Below, one piece after another: positions 6,628 to 13,603 of a stretch of DNA of 24,379 nt. The position numbers were made by a program, and so were the translations under genes. The notes beneath the pieces are model-generated. The model worked only from the letters and a program-made list of their open reading frames with translations. It was not told the DNA's origin and did no database searches. Source of the DNA: a virus; IMG/VR virus record IMGVR_UViG_3300025131_004421, positions 1 to 24,379 of that record; one strand, 5' to 3'. Position 1 is the stretch's first letter, and each line of letters opens with the position of its first letter.

Positions 6628-8817
6628 TCAATAGGAGAACATCTCTGACATGACAGGCATCGACAGTTTGGTCTCTGGCATCCGGTTGTACTCTCGACGC
6701 CTGTTGAAACCGCGCTTCCACTCAAACATGTACTGCACCAACTGGTCAGTCTGGGACATCACAAGCTCGATGGAATTATTCTGCACGACGTGATCCCTGT
6801 AGGCACCTGAATCGTAAGGCCCCTCCAGAAGCTCTCTAAGGCCCCCTGAATGCGTGAACGTCTCAGGCCACATCACACCCTGCCTATCGTAGAGAAGAGG
6901 CTTGATGCCCTTGCACATGGCTTCTGCGACGGAATAGCCGAACGATTCCACGATGGATGTGGAGATGATATAATCCTTATCCTCCAGCCATTCGTTTTTA
7001 CGGTCGTCATCAACCCATCCATACCACCAGACATTCGGCAACGATTCACAGGCATGTTGCCACCAGTATGCCAGATGGTTCCCTTGAAATCGACCGGCGA
7101 TATGGAACTCGTAATCGGGATGAGTCTTAGCGCACTCCATGAGCAGAGGGATGTTCTTCTTCTCATTGAGATAGCCAAGGTATGCGATCTTCTTTCCTCG
7201 ACCGTGTTCCCTGAAACTGAAGCGATCGGTCTGGACACCATTAGGGATCACTGACAGGTCAACGCGCTCTGTTTGTTCAGGCCAACGACTGATGAACAGG
7301 TCACGAATGTGATCAGCGACGAACACCAAGTGGTCGATGTTATCCCAGTTCACATTCCCCGGCACATCACCGAAGGCTTCATAGGAATGGAGTCTGCACA
7401 CAACTGGAACATCCCACTCACGAATGCTGACATCCTGTAGATTCGCATCGGCCCATTCGACCCACACGAAGTCAGCCCACTGTTGCCAGCGCGTCTCCAG
7501 TGTCTTCCTGACGGAGACATGATAGTTTTGCACCATCCATTGAGAGAGTGGGCCAGTAAAGCTGCCAATGTGATCGAGAATCAGGAAGTTCTCTCGATGA
7601 GTCTTAGAGATCTCTGTCTTGATCTGATCCTTGAATGCTTCTCGCTTGGCGATGATCGATCCATCATTAGGTCGCCATCCCAAGGCTTCCCCGGCGGATC
7701 GCATTGCAGAATGCCAATCCTTCAAATTCTCGTAGCACTTCATCTTCAGGATGATCGGCATGTAGGTATAGGCTGACCCCTGACAGAACATGACCGTGAA
7801 CGGAGCCTTGACGTTGTCAGCGATCTTGAGCCAGTGGATGCACTCTTCCCATTGACCGTCAGCGAATGCGATCTCTGCCAGAAGGATATAGGGTTCGCGC
7901 CGACGCCAGTTGACTTGCATTGCCAGAAGGAGATACTCCTTCGCCTTGGCCTTGTTACCTGTATGACGAAGATGAAGTAGGCCCAACTGTTGGAGAGCTT
8001 GGTACTTCTCTTCTCCAAATGCAGGGTTCATCTTCATATATCGTTCGTACCACCAGATCGCTTTCTTCGGCTCCCCCATGTCGGCATAGGAATTGCCCAT
8101 GTAGAAGTAGGGTCTGGTGTTCTTCTTATCCTTCTTGATGTCGTTTTTCAGGCCGGTGAGATTCATGCGTTTGCGCTGGAGCTTACGCCTCTTCTCACGC
8201 TGCGGTGGCATGTTGTGGATCAGGATGACTTCTGGACAACCTACGGCCTTCTTGGAATCGTAGCCTTCCAGATGATTGTGTACCTTCGCCTTGTAGTTGA
8301 TCTTGCCGTTGTTACGGAATAATCTTGGCTGAAGGAAGAACAAGGAAGGGATGGCATCCTCGCCCACGTTCATGCAGACATTGAAACAGGCTACATCGAA
8401 ATTCTCGTCGAAGCCTTTATCCAGAATCTGTTCAAGATAGCTGACCGATGTGAGGATCTGTCGTTCAGAAGGATCAAGGTGATAGATCCCTGCCATACTA
8501 TCTTCAAGAGGATGTCCTTCTGGACATAGAAACTCATGACCGTCAAGGATCAGAATCAATGAGCCATTGGCTCTCTTGATCGCTTTGTTGCGTGTGCCAG
8601 CGAAGTCATCGTTGAAATCGAATTCGAAGTAGTCGGTGGCATACTTCTTAGCAATCTCTGGGGTGTCGTCAGTGCACTTGCGATCTACCCCGATGATTAT
8701 CTCATCCACGAGGTTCTCAACACTCTTGATGGCATTCTCCAGCGTCTCAGCCTCATCGTGGACGACCATGCAGAGAGAGATGCTCTCCCTCGACATAGGT
8801 CGCTCTACTTCAGTCAT
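6628..8817 (-). CDS. Trimodular GT2-TPR-GT4 glycosyltransferase, 729 aa
   Basis: Three modules are visible. Residues 13-205 are GT2: SLCMVVHDEAETLENAI, a nucleotide-binding strand IIGVDRKCTDDT, and ILDGHE (91-95) at the metal site. Residues about 235-395 hold four TPR-like helical pairs, the clearest being YFYMGNSYADMGEPKKAIWW. Residues about 410-725 are a GT-B/GT4 domain: VIPNGVQTDRF (523-533), KIAYLGYLNEKKNIPLL (543-559), HIAGRFQ, and ESFGYSVAE (624-632), the E-x7-E donor motif. Two catalytic domains on a TPR scaffold suggest that one protein adds two sugars or builds a repeat. GGAGAGAG precedes the ATG at 8817, and the leader contains a terminator-like hairpin. It ends flush against the convergent endolysin. 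Confidence 0.9.
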   Translation of the reverse strand: MTEVERPMSRESISLCMVVHDEAETLENAIKSVENLVDEIIIGVDRKCTDDTPEIAKKYATDYFEFDFNDDFAGTRNKAIKRANGSLILILDGHEFLCPEGHPLEDSMAGIYHLDPSERQILTSVSYLEQILDKGFDENFDVACFNVCMNVGEDAIPSLFFLQPRLFRNNGKINYKAKVHNHLEGYDSKKAVGCPEVILIHNMPPQREKRRKLQRKRMNLTGLKNDIKKDKKNTRPYFYMGNSYADMGEPKKAIWWYERYMKMNPAFGEEKYQALQQLGLLHLRHTGNKAKAKEYLLLAMQVNWRRREPYILLAEIAFADGQWEECIHWLKIADNVKAPFTVMFCQGSAYTYMPIILKMKCYENLKDWHSAMRSAGEALGWRPNDGSIIAKREAFKDQIKTEISKTHRENFLILDHIGSFTGPLSQWMVQNYHVSVRKTLETRWQQWADFVWVEWADANLQDVSIREWDVPVVCRLHSYEAFGDVPGNVNWDNIDHLVFVADHIRDLFISRWPEQTERVDLSVIPNGVQTDRFSFREHGRGKKIAYLGYLNEKKNIPLLMECAKTHPDYEFHIAGRFQGNHLAYWWQHACESLPNVWWYGWVDDDRKNEWLEDKDYIISTSIVESFGYSVAEAMCKGIKPLLYDRQGVMWPETFTHSGGLRELLEGPYDSGAYRDHVVQNNSIELVMSQTDQLVQYMFEWKRGFNRRREYNRMPETKLSMPVMSEMFSY

Positions 8818-8830
8818 ATTCTCTCTCCAT

Positions 8831-8881
8831 AAAAAAAAGACCGATCCGCATGGGGTTTACTCAGCCCCACACAGATCGGTC
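8831..8881 (-). terminator. Rho-independent terminator
   Basis: On the minus strand a perfect 8-base stem (GACCGATC at 8874-8881, GATCGGTC at 8839-8846) encloses an inner GGGG/CCCC stem (8865-8868 with 8852-8855). It is followed at once by eight T residues (complement of 8831-8838). It would end leftward transcription of the head genes. It also lies between a promoter (8913-8941) and the start codon of the large glycosyltransferase, so it may instead be an attenuator. Confidence 0.85.
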
Positions 8882-8890
8882 TGTCTATTC

Positions 8891-8904
8891 GACTTGGGGA
8901 AGTC
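8891..8904 (-). other. Small leader hairpin upstream of the terminator
   Basis: On the minus strand GACTT-CCCC-AAGTC forms a 5-base stem with a CCCC loop, just downstream of the predicted transcription start. The loop could pair with the GGGG arm of the terminator hairpin, which would make a simple antiterminator. Seen as sequence only. Confidence 0.35.
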
Positions 8905-8912
8905 ATGAAGCT

Positions 8913-8941
8913 ATGATAGCTCCAGACACCCGTGTAGTCAA
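8913..8941 (-). promoter_or_regulatory. Sigma-70-type promoter upstream of the GT2-TPR-GT4 gene
   Basis: The minus strand has TTGACT (8936-8941), a 17-base spacer and TATCAT (8913-8918), each with one mismatch to consensus. It lies in the intergenic stretch just past the stop of the 120-residue gene. Predicted start is near 8906, giving a leader of about 90 bases with the hairpin/terminator before the ATG at 8817. Confidence 0.6.
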
Positions 8942-8954
8942 ATGTGGAAATTGG

Positions 8955-9317
8955 CTACCTAATGCGCTGGACTCCGAGTGTCAAGTAGGGATTGGTGAGT
9001 GCCTTCCCATCCGAGTTCATGGAGATCACCATTCCAGAAGTGAACCCCAGAGAGTCTACGGGAAGATGAAAGATCGAACCATCGGCAGCACTGATCGCCA
9101 TAGCCAGTTTCGTATCCGTCGTGACATTGAATCCGACCGACGTAGCTGAGTTTATCAGACGTAGGGAGACATTGCCAGACTGGATATTGAGAAAGCCTGA
9201 AGTCAGAATGACGGAATCACCACGGCCAGCAGCCGTAGGACCACCAATCTTAACCAGATGGTTGTTATTCCCCGGCTTGATAAAAACCGGTTCAGATCGG
9301 CGTCGTTGCGAAGCCAT
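8955..9317 (-). CDS. Hypothetical virion-region protein, 120 aa
   Basis: I do not recognise the family. The sequence is Ser/Gly/Thr-rich with alternating hydrophobic residues (FLNIQSGNVSLRLINSATSVGFNVTT), suggesting a beta-sandwich, and has no membrane segment. It is the last gene of the leftward head block, starting at ATG 9317 with AAGGAA upstream and overlapping the previous stop. By position it could be a head decoration, fibre or completion protein. Confidence 0.7.
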   Translation of the reverse strand: MASQRRRSEPVFIKPGNNNHLVKIGGPTAAGRGDSVILTSGFLNIQSGNVSLRLINSATSVGFNVTTDTKLAMAISAADGSIFHLPVDSLGFTSGMVISMNSDGKALTNPYLTLGVQRIR

Positions 9318-9610
9318 TATGCCAGTTCCTTCTCGTCCTCTTCGATTTCGTCAGGATCGTCCAGACTTGGTACCTCATCAGTCAATTCGACTACCTCTTC
9401 GATATTCTCTTCGACTGTGACATCAACGGACGGGGCAGGAAGACCCTTTGCAAGATCCTCTGCCTCCGTCTCGTCAATGAATCGGCACCAAGTCTCTTGT
9501 GGACCCCACTGCGCAGCGTAAGTCCGAAGCAACCTTCTGGACCAGTCATGGACTGTTCCGATCTGGAGATTCGATTTCTTACCGACAGTTTTAGTCAACA
9601 CGAGAAACAT
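9317..9610 (-). CDS. Hypothetical protein with acidic C-terminus, 97 aa
   Basis: The N-terminal 55 residues look folded (MFLVLTKTVGKKSNLQIGTVHDWSRRLLRTY). The rest is strongly acidic (VEENIEEVVELTDEVPSLDDPDEIEEDEKELA) and probably disordered. It lies between two head-region genes, with AAAAGG upstream of ATG 9610. No family recognised; it may be a virion-associated or assembly accessory protein. Confidence 0.7.
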   Translation of the reverse strand: MFLVLTKTVGKKSNLQIGTVHDWSRRLLRTYAAQWGPQETWCRFIDETEAEDLAKGLPAPSVDVTVEENIEEVVELTDEVPSLDDPDEIEEDEKELA

Positions 9611-9630
9611 GGTGATTCGCCTTTTGGTTC

Positions 9631-10101
9631 CTACTCTTCGAACGCAGGATACCAGTTGGTATGGACGCTGAGATGATTCATCGTCTGGGGGGTACCAGAA
9701 ATCGCCAATTCAAGGAACAAACCGGCGCCAGCTTCCATAGTAGCATTACCGTTGTTGATATCTGACAACTCCTTGAACCCAGAGGCAGCAATAGTGACAC
9801 CACTGAGAGAAGCATTCTGCTTCAGGAGATCAACACCACGAGATTTATTTACAAGATTTAAGACCCATGTGTCGGCTTCATTGGCGTGGTGTCGCATTGC
9901 CGAAGAACCGAAGTTCACCGACACGGACTGAATCTTCGCGCCCCCCTCGGGGGCACGAAAGATACAGAAATCCACGGCTCCAGAAGCAACCTGTCCAACA
10001 TGGGCTGGGGTCGAGCGCCGACGAGCAGCCTTGTTCAAAGCGCCAGACTGCATCCCCTTACGCTGAAAAAATCCCCGAACATTACCCGTTTTGGTTGCCA
10101 T
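9631..10101 (-). CDS. Putative structural protein, 156 aa
   Basis: The N-terminus is basic (MATKTGNVRGFFQRKGMQSGALNKAARRR). It is followed by a beta-rich body (VDFCIFRAPEGGAKIQSVSVNFG, TWVLNLVNKSRG, GAGLFLELAISGTPQTMNHLSVHTNWYP) of the kind seen in virion surface or spike-like proteins. It directly follows the major capsid gene, starts at ATG 10101 with AAGGGGAAAG upstream, and probably encodes a capsid accessory or decoration protein. The family is not recognised. Confidence 0.65.
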   Translation of the reverse strand: MATKTGNVRGFFQRKGMQSGALNKAARRRSTPAHVGQVASGAVDFCIFRAPEGGAKIQSVSVNFGSSAMRHHANEADTWVLNLVNKSRGVDLLKQNASLSGVTIAASGFKELSDINNGNATMEAGAGLFLELAISGTPQTMNHLSVHTNWYPAFEE

Positions 10102-10114
10102 CTCTTCTTTCCCC

Positions 10115-11047
10115 TTAGTCTACGATGCCAGAGAAGAAGTAGCCCAGATCAGAGGCAGTGAGCTTCATGTCAAGGTCTACATTGGCCTCGACAACGTCCT
10201 GCTCTTCAGCTTCCTCGCGATAGGTCTTCGTTGACACACCCTGCCAATTAAAAGTGTAACCGGCAGACGGAGTGTCGATGGAAGGACTGTTCGTGACACC
10301 AGCGAGGAGGACGTTCTTACCCCAGATGAAGGACATCGAGGTCGTCTGGCCTTCCTGTGCGCTGTTGTAGACCGCATCGCCCACGAGAACCGTGGGGATA
10401 TCCAGCCACGCCGCAACCTGTGCTTCCGTGAGGATGCCAGTCTGCGTGTGCTTGTAACGGTCGATAGCGTCGGGATGCTGCTTGAGGGCAGACATCACCT
10501 CGTGGCCCATCACCAGAATGTTGGGCTTCATGCCCGTGTTCTGGAGAATCGTGTCCACGCCATCGGAGATATCCTTTGCAGGATCGCCGTTGGCATAATC
10601 ATCCCACTTGTCTGCACCCACGCCACCAACAACGTCGGTGTCCCATTTGCCAGTCGCGAAAATGTCTGTTACCAGACGACGTTCGCGCCGAATGTTGATC
10701 TGCTCCATGACGTGGGAGGCCGCGTTCTCAAACGGACGAACAACGTCGTCGGCATTGTCCACGATCATATCTGGAACGCCCTGTCCGAAGCTGATGCGCT
10801 TACACGCATACGGCTCGGTTGTGACATTCCAGCCACCACGCGGTGCACGAGTTCCCGGCTGGCGATCATTCGCAGCCTCGTCACGGAAGCGATCACCCTT
10901 GGTGAACTTGAAATACACGTCACTCTTATGAGCAACATTCACCGAAGGAAATACGCGCTCTGCGATGTACAGTGAATTCTCGTATCCAATTGCAACGTCT
11001 TGGATAGCTGCGTTCACATGTGCATCGGCATTTTTGGGTTCAGGCAT
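10115..11047 (-). CDS. Major capsid protein, HK97-fold type, 310 aa
   Basis: The N-terminal segment GYENSLYIAERVFPSVNVAHKSDVYFKF, then GDRFRDEAANDRQPGT, GGWNVTTEPYACKR and an N-arm/E-loop-like region match a common phage capsid family (YIADRVFP / KSD-Y / FRDEA pattern). The middle ILVMGHEVMSALKQHPDAIDRYKHT and SMSFIWGKNVLLAG fit the P- and A-domain core. The position directly after protease/scaffold and decoration genes is standard. AGGGGACATA precedes ATG 11047. The length is usual for this group, and no N-terminal delta domain longer than about 20 residues is evident, consistent with a separate scaffold. Confidence 0.88.
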   Translation of the reverse strand: MPEPKNADAHVNAAIQDVAIGYENSLYIAERVFPSVNVAHKSDVYFKFTKGDRFRDEAANDRQPGTRAPRGGWNVTTEPYACKRISFGQGVPDMIVDNADDVVRPFENAASHVMEQINIRRERRLVTDIFATGKWDTDVVGGVGADKWDDYANGDPAKDISDGVDTILQNTGMKPNILVMGHEVMSALKQHPDAIDRYKHTQTGILTEAQVAAWLDIPTVLVGDAVYNSAQEGQTTSMSFIWGKNVLLAGVTNSPSIDTPSAGYTFNWQGVSTKTYREEAEEQDVVEANVDLDMKLTASDLGYFFSGIVD

Positions 11048-11062
11048 TATGTCCCCTATACC

Positions 11063-11440
11063 TTATGTGGCAGCTTGGGTCTGTTCCAGAAGCACGGAGA
11101 TGACATCAGAAGAAACGCCATCCTCCAGAGCTTGGGCACCGTACTTGGCATTACCCACGCCAAGAACGCCATTACCATTGGCGTCAGCCTTGACCTGATT
11201 TCCTGCCTTGACGGTTCCACCAAGACGAAGTTTCGATACTCCGATGAGCCTGATACTCAGACCCTCGGTTTTCTTTGCCGTAGACTGGGTGATACCCAGA
11301 ATACGGTCACCGGCAGCAGCAGCCACGACCTGTGGCGACGTGTTCCCCATCTTGGCGAAGATGAACTGGTCGCTATTAGCAGACAGTCCATTTCCAGAGA
11401 CAGCGAACGTCAGGTCGAGAATGCCATTTTCAGCAGCCAT
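11063..11440 (-). CDS. Capsid decoration (cement) protein, DUF2190-like, 125 aa
   Basis: Compact beta-barrel-like sequence with the pattern LRLGGTVKAGNQVKADANGNGV followed by AQALEDGVSSDVISVLL. This is characteristic of DUF2190 capsid cement proteins encoded beside major capsid genes. These proteins sit on the capsid surface and stabilise it. The ATG at 11440 has AAGGAG 7 bases upstream, and that site overlaps the TAA of the protease gene (TAAGGAG). Assignment rests on pattern and on its place between protease/scaffold and major capsid. Confidence 0.8.
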   Translation of the reverse strand: MAAENGILDLTFAVSGNGLSANSDQFIFAKMGNTSPQVVAAAAGDRILGITQSTAKKTEGLSIRLIGVSKLRLGGTVKAGNQVKADANGNGVLGVGNAKYGAQALEDGVSSDVISVLLEQTQAAT

Positions 11441-11451
11441 TGATTAGCTCC

Positions 11452-12150
11452 TTATGAGGCTTTCTTGGCCTGTTCAGCCAATTGGGGATTCTCGGTCTCT
11501 ACGAGTTTACGCGCTTCCTGCTGCGCCAACTGGTAGGTCGAGAACTTTGCAGCATCATCACTCATCAACTGACGAGCAGTCGTGCGAACCTTAGACCAGT
11601 ACTCGGTCTTGGGATCGAGTGTGGCAGTGTCCTTGTCTCCAGAACCCTGCTCCACTGTCAGTTCCAGTGGAAGCTCGGAGCGACTGGCGATGATGCTATC
11701 GAATACATCGGGGCTATCGAAGGCGAGAGATCGCATAGCAGGAACAACTTCCTTACCATCGACTTCGCTCAACGCCACCTCGGCAGGTAGCATCTTGCGG
11801 GTCTCAATGGCACGGTCGATGCGCTCCTGCCCATCCTTCTGGTTGCGATCCTGTTCCATCGCGTCCAGACGATCAGAGAGTGCCACCATCTCGTCACTGA
11901 GAATTTTCTTCTCAGATTCCAGCTTGGCATTCTCTTCCGACAGCTTGACACTTTCATCAGTGCCATCAGTCAGCTTCGCCTCGGTCTCTTCATTCGTCAC
12001 CGTCAGAGATTCGACCTGAGTCGTCAACTCTTCCAGTTTCGTCTGAAGACCCTCGGCCTCAGTGACCTTTGCAGTCAGAGCAGCGATTGCGTCTTCGATG
12101 GAGTCTTCGGCTCCGATGCTCAACAGCCCACGAAGGGTTTCTTCGTTCAT
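11452..12150 (-). CDS. Nested in-frame scaffold protein, 232 aa
   Basis: Inside the protease-scaffold gene, an in-frame ATG at 12150 (MNEETLRGLLSIGAED) is preceded by GGAGAAGATGCA, a good internal ribosome binding site 8 bases away. The product would be only the scaffold half: an acidic, Glu/Thr/Ser-rich protein with coiled coil (EGLQTKLEELTTQVESL, then EENAKLESEKKILSDEM). Nested scaffold starts are known for lambda C/Nu3 and Mu I/Z. The boundary falls just after the flexible ASDDAGLDPDGASL linker, where a domain junction is expected. Confidence 0.65.
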   Translation of the reverse strand: MNEETLRGLLSIGAEDSIEDAIAALTAKVTEAEGLQTKLEELTTQVESLTVTNEETEAKLTDGTDESVKLSEENAKLESEKKILSDEMVALSDRLDAMEQDRNQKDGQERIDRAIETRKMLPAEVALSEVDGKEVVPAMRSLAFDSPDVFDSIIASRSELPLELTVEQGSGDKDTATLDPKTEYWSKVRTTARQLMSDDAAKFSTYQLAQQEARKLVETENPQLAEQAKKAS

Positions 12151-13002
12151 TGCATCTTCTCCATCTATTGAAGTAAGACTGGCTCCATCAGGGTCCAGCC
12201 CCGCATCATCTGATGCGGACACCTCCGTAGGAACGAACATGTGCTTTACCTTCGTCCATTCATCTGGAGGGGAAAATCGAACGTCAGAATTATCCTCACG
12301 TTCGAACTCGATCTGAAACAAATCACTACCACCGTTGGAGTCGCGCCGAACAACCACGTTGTCCTCGCGTACATCCTCGATCCAGTAGTTGACTGCTTCA
12401 GAGTCTCGGAAGTTCTTGTGGAACTGAGTAGTCACATCCCTCATCATGTCGCTGATGCTGTTGGTGGACGCCAGCTTCAAGATGGATTCTTCCACCTTGT
12501 CTACTGTGGCTAACAGCAATGGTGCGAGCGAGGAAGAAGTCTGTGCCAGTGTTACGGGAGACATGCCGGGAAGGAAGGGCCGGTTGGTGAGTGCGAATGC
12601 CAGAAGCTTGGCTCCTGAAGTCTCACCGGTTTCGGGATTCGTGTAAGCCCATGTGAACTCAGGGCTGACGAAACGAAACTCTTCATTGCTGATGAATTCC
12701 TGTGCGGCTTCAGTCCAACGCACTTCAGCCATGAGAGAAAGCCGGTCATCCTGATTCTCTTTGAAGATATTCTGGATCCAGCCAGCAGCACGAGTTTCCT
12801 CGGGCGAACCTTCTCTTGCTGAGTTGTGGTTGAAGTCTACTGCGATTCGATCAGGAACGAAATTTGCCAGCACTTCATCCATCGTGTTTTCGGTGATCTC
12901 AAATACCCCATACCGAGCGTGGGTAAATTCCCCGGTCCTCATGATCTCGACGGGGATGCCGATCTCAGTCTGGAGCTTCGTTGAGATGAAGAATTTATCC
13001 AT
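11452..13002 (-). CDS. Prohead protease-scaffold fusion, Mu I-like, 516 aa
   Basis: The N-terminal part fits the Mu gpI-like protease: EIMRTGEFTHARYGVFEIT, then IAVDFNHNSAREGSPEE, AAGWIQNIF, FRFVSPEFTWAY and LLAFALTNRPFLPGM, ending near residue 150. A small beta domain follows (YWIEDVREDNVVVRR to WTKVKHMFV, about 205-255). The C-terminal half is an acidic scaffold with a long coiled coil at about 305-385. The enzyme would digest scaffold and itself during prohead maturation. I chose ATG 13002 (AAAGGG upstream); the frame extends to a TTG at 13038. A nested in-frame start at 12150 probably makes scaffold alone. First gene of the leftward head block, behind a long leader. Confidence 0.88.
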   Translation of the reverse strand: MDKFFISTKLQTEIGIPVEIMRTGEFTHARYGVFEITENTMDEVLANFVPDRIAVDFNHNSAREGSPEETRAAGWIQNIFKENQDDRLSLMAEVRWTEAAQEFISNEEFRFVSPEFTWAYTNPETGETSGAKLLAFALTNRPFLPGMSPVTLAQTSSSLAPLLLATVDKVEESILKLASTNSISDMMRDVTTQFHKNFRDSEAVNYWIEDVREDNVVVRRDSNGGSDLFQIEFEREDNSDVRFSPPDEWTKVKHMFVPTEVSASDDAGLDPDGASLTSIDGEDAMNEETLRGLLSIGAEDSIEDAIAALTAKVTEAEGLQTKLEELTTQVESLTVTNEETEAKLTDGTDESVKLSEENAKLESEKKILSDEMVALSDRLDAMEQDRNQKDGQERIDRAIETRKMLPAEVALSEVDGKEVVPAMRSLAFDSPDVFDSIIASRSELPLELTVEQGSGDKDTATLDPKTEYWSKVRTTARQLMSDDAAKFSTYQLAQQEARKLVETENPQLAEQAKKAS

Positions 13003-13025
13003 GAACCAATACCCTTTTGAATATC

Positions 13026-13061
13026 GAGTCAGGGACAAGACTTACGCCTCATCCCTGACTC
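13026..13061 (-). repeat. 10-base perfect inverted repeat in the head-operon leader
   Basis: GAGTCAGGGA (13026-13035) and TCCCTGACTC (13052-13061) are perfect complements with a 16-base loop. In the leftward transcript the hairpin sits about 25 bases upstream of the protease start codon, just before its AAAGGG site. No T tract follows on either strand, so an intrinsic terminator is unlikely. It may stabilise the mRNA 5' end or bind a regulator. Confidence 0.6.
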
Positions 13062-13187
13062 TTCCCCAAGGCGAACTTCACCATGAGAGCCTTTCGACTC
13101 TCACTATAGTAGTCGGATGAAATGCCATTTTGGCCCCTTTGCCACTTTTTCTCCAGAACAACTTGTCGAGTAACTCTGGCGTAAGTC

Positions 13188-13240
13188 GTTGTTATTGCCG
13201 ACACTTAACACGTGTGTTCACTTGTTGACAGAATAACAAC
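13188..13240. repeat. 9-base inverted repeat around the rightward -35
   Basis: GTTGTTATT (13188-13196) and AATAACAAC (13232-13240) are perfect inverted copies 35 bases apart, flanking the -35 box at 13225-13230. The interval includes the 8-base palindrome ACACGTGT. This could be a looping operator pair or a cruciform element. Confidence 0.45.
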
Positions 13241-13253
13241 CTATAGCTATATT
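13225..13253 (+). promoter_or_regulatory. Strong sigma-70 promoter for the rightward island
   Basis: Perfect TTGACA (13225-13230), a 17-base spacer, and TATATT (13248-13253, five of six). Predicted start is near 13260, with a leader of about 60 bases. The leader contains a CCCC/GGGG hairpin (13264-13282 region) and the LexA-like site. This is the best promoter match in the window, and it is of a kind host RNA polymerase could use without phage factors, as expected for early genes. Confidence 0.8.
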
Positions 13254-13290
13254 TCTCACAGTTACCCCCTTTCCCACAGGGGAAACCTGT

Positions 13291-13309
13291 ACTGTCAACA
13301 CTTTACAGT
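13291..13309. promoter_or_regulatory. LexA-like inverted repeat ACTGT-N9-ACAGT
   Basis: ACTGT at 13291-13295 and ACAGT at 13305-13309 form a perfect inverted repeat with a 9-base spacer, about 30 bases past the predicted transcription start. The enterobacterial LexA box is CTGT-N8-ACAG, so this site is one base longer. The operon encodes a protein with a LexA-type DNA-binding domain (15295-15729), making this a candidate autoregulatory operator. Confidence 0.4.
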
Positions 13310-13321
13310 GAGAGGGAATTC

Positions 13322-13603
13322 ATGGAGATCACACGGACGAAAGGAGAGATCGAGGACATGCTTCGGCGTGTCACATTCCAGATCGACTCGACACCAGACT
13401 GCACTCTGTTTGGCGAATACCAATTTGAAGAACTGGGATTGATGAAGGCGCACAAGCAAATTCTCTTGGGTGCCTTGGGAGAGGTTCCATTCTGGAAACC
13501 TCCAGTGCTGTTTGAACAAACCTGTTGGGCATGGCTGTGTGGGGAGTCATGGGACAAGTATCCAGAACTGATAAAGGAGGATGGCGTATGGCATACGATA
13601 TGA
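13322..13603 (+). CDS. Hypothetical protein, 93 aa
   Basis: First gene of the rightward island; no family recognised. It is soluble and compact (FGEYQFEELGLMKAHKQILLGALG, then a Trp/Cys-rich WAWLCGESWDKYPELIKEDGVW end). ATG 13322 has GAGAGGG 7 bases upstream, directly after the leader. Its 3' end overlaps the methyltransferase start by 16 bases. Being first behind a strong early promoter suggests a regulatory or host-interaction role, but nothing in the sequence shows it. Confidence 0.75.
   Translation: MEITRTKGEIEDMLRRVTFQIDSTPDCTLFGEYQFEELGLMKAHKQILLGALGEVPFWKPPVLFEQTCWAWLCGESWDKYPELIKEDGVWHTI

Larger units (their letters stand above)
13003..13321. promoter_or_regulatory. Divergent regulatory region between head block and rightward island
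   Basis: No protein-coding gene is seen in these 319 bases. The region holds a rightward sigma-70 promoter (13225-13253) and a 10-base perfect inverted repeat (13026-13035/13052-13061). Two 9-base inverted repeats are also present (13188-13196/13232-13240 and 13223-13231/13292-13300), with a palindrome ACACGTGT (13208-13215). A LexA-like ACTGT-N9-ACAGT site lies at 13291-13309. On the minus strand TATAGT (13103-13108) could be a -10 for the head block, but no matching -35 was found, so the leftward promoter may need the phage sigma factor or an activator. Confidence 0.7.

Noticed and set aside
5926-8958. Shared 11-mer AAATTGGCTAC at 5926-5936 and 8948-8958, both in intergenic or gene-end regions near leftward promoters.
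   Set aside because: Many 11-base matches are expected by chance in 24 kb, and the two copies sit at different distances from their promoters; the second overlaps a stop codon.
11582-12019. Ser-rich rightward frame (145 codons) opposite the scaffold coiled coil.
   Set aside because: Its Ser/Leu bias mirrors the Glu-rich codons of the scaffold on the other strand; no start signal.
13093-13110. CGACTCTCACTATAG resembles the T7 RNA polymerase promoter core (CGACTCACTATAG).
   Set aside because: It has a two-base insertion in a spacing-critical element, lacks the upstream TAATA, and no single-subunit phage RNA polymerase is seen in the window.
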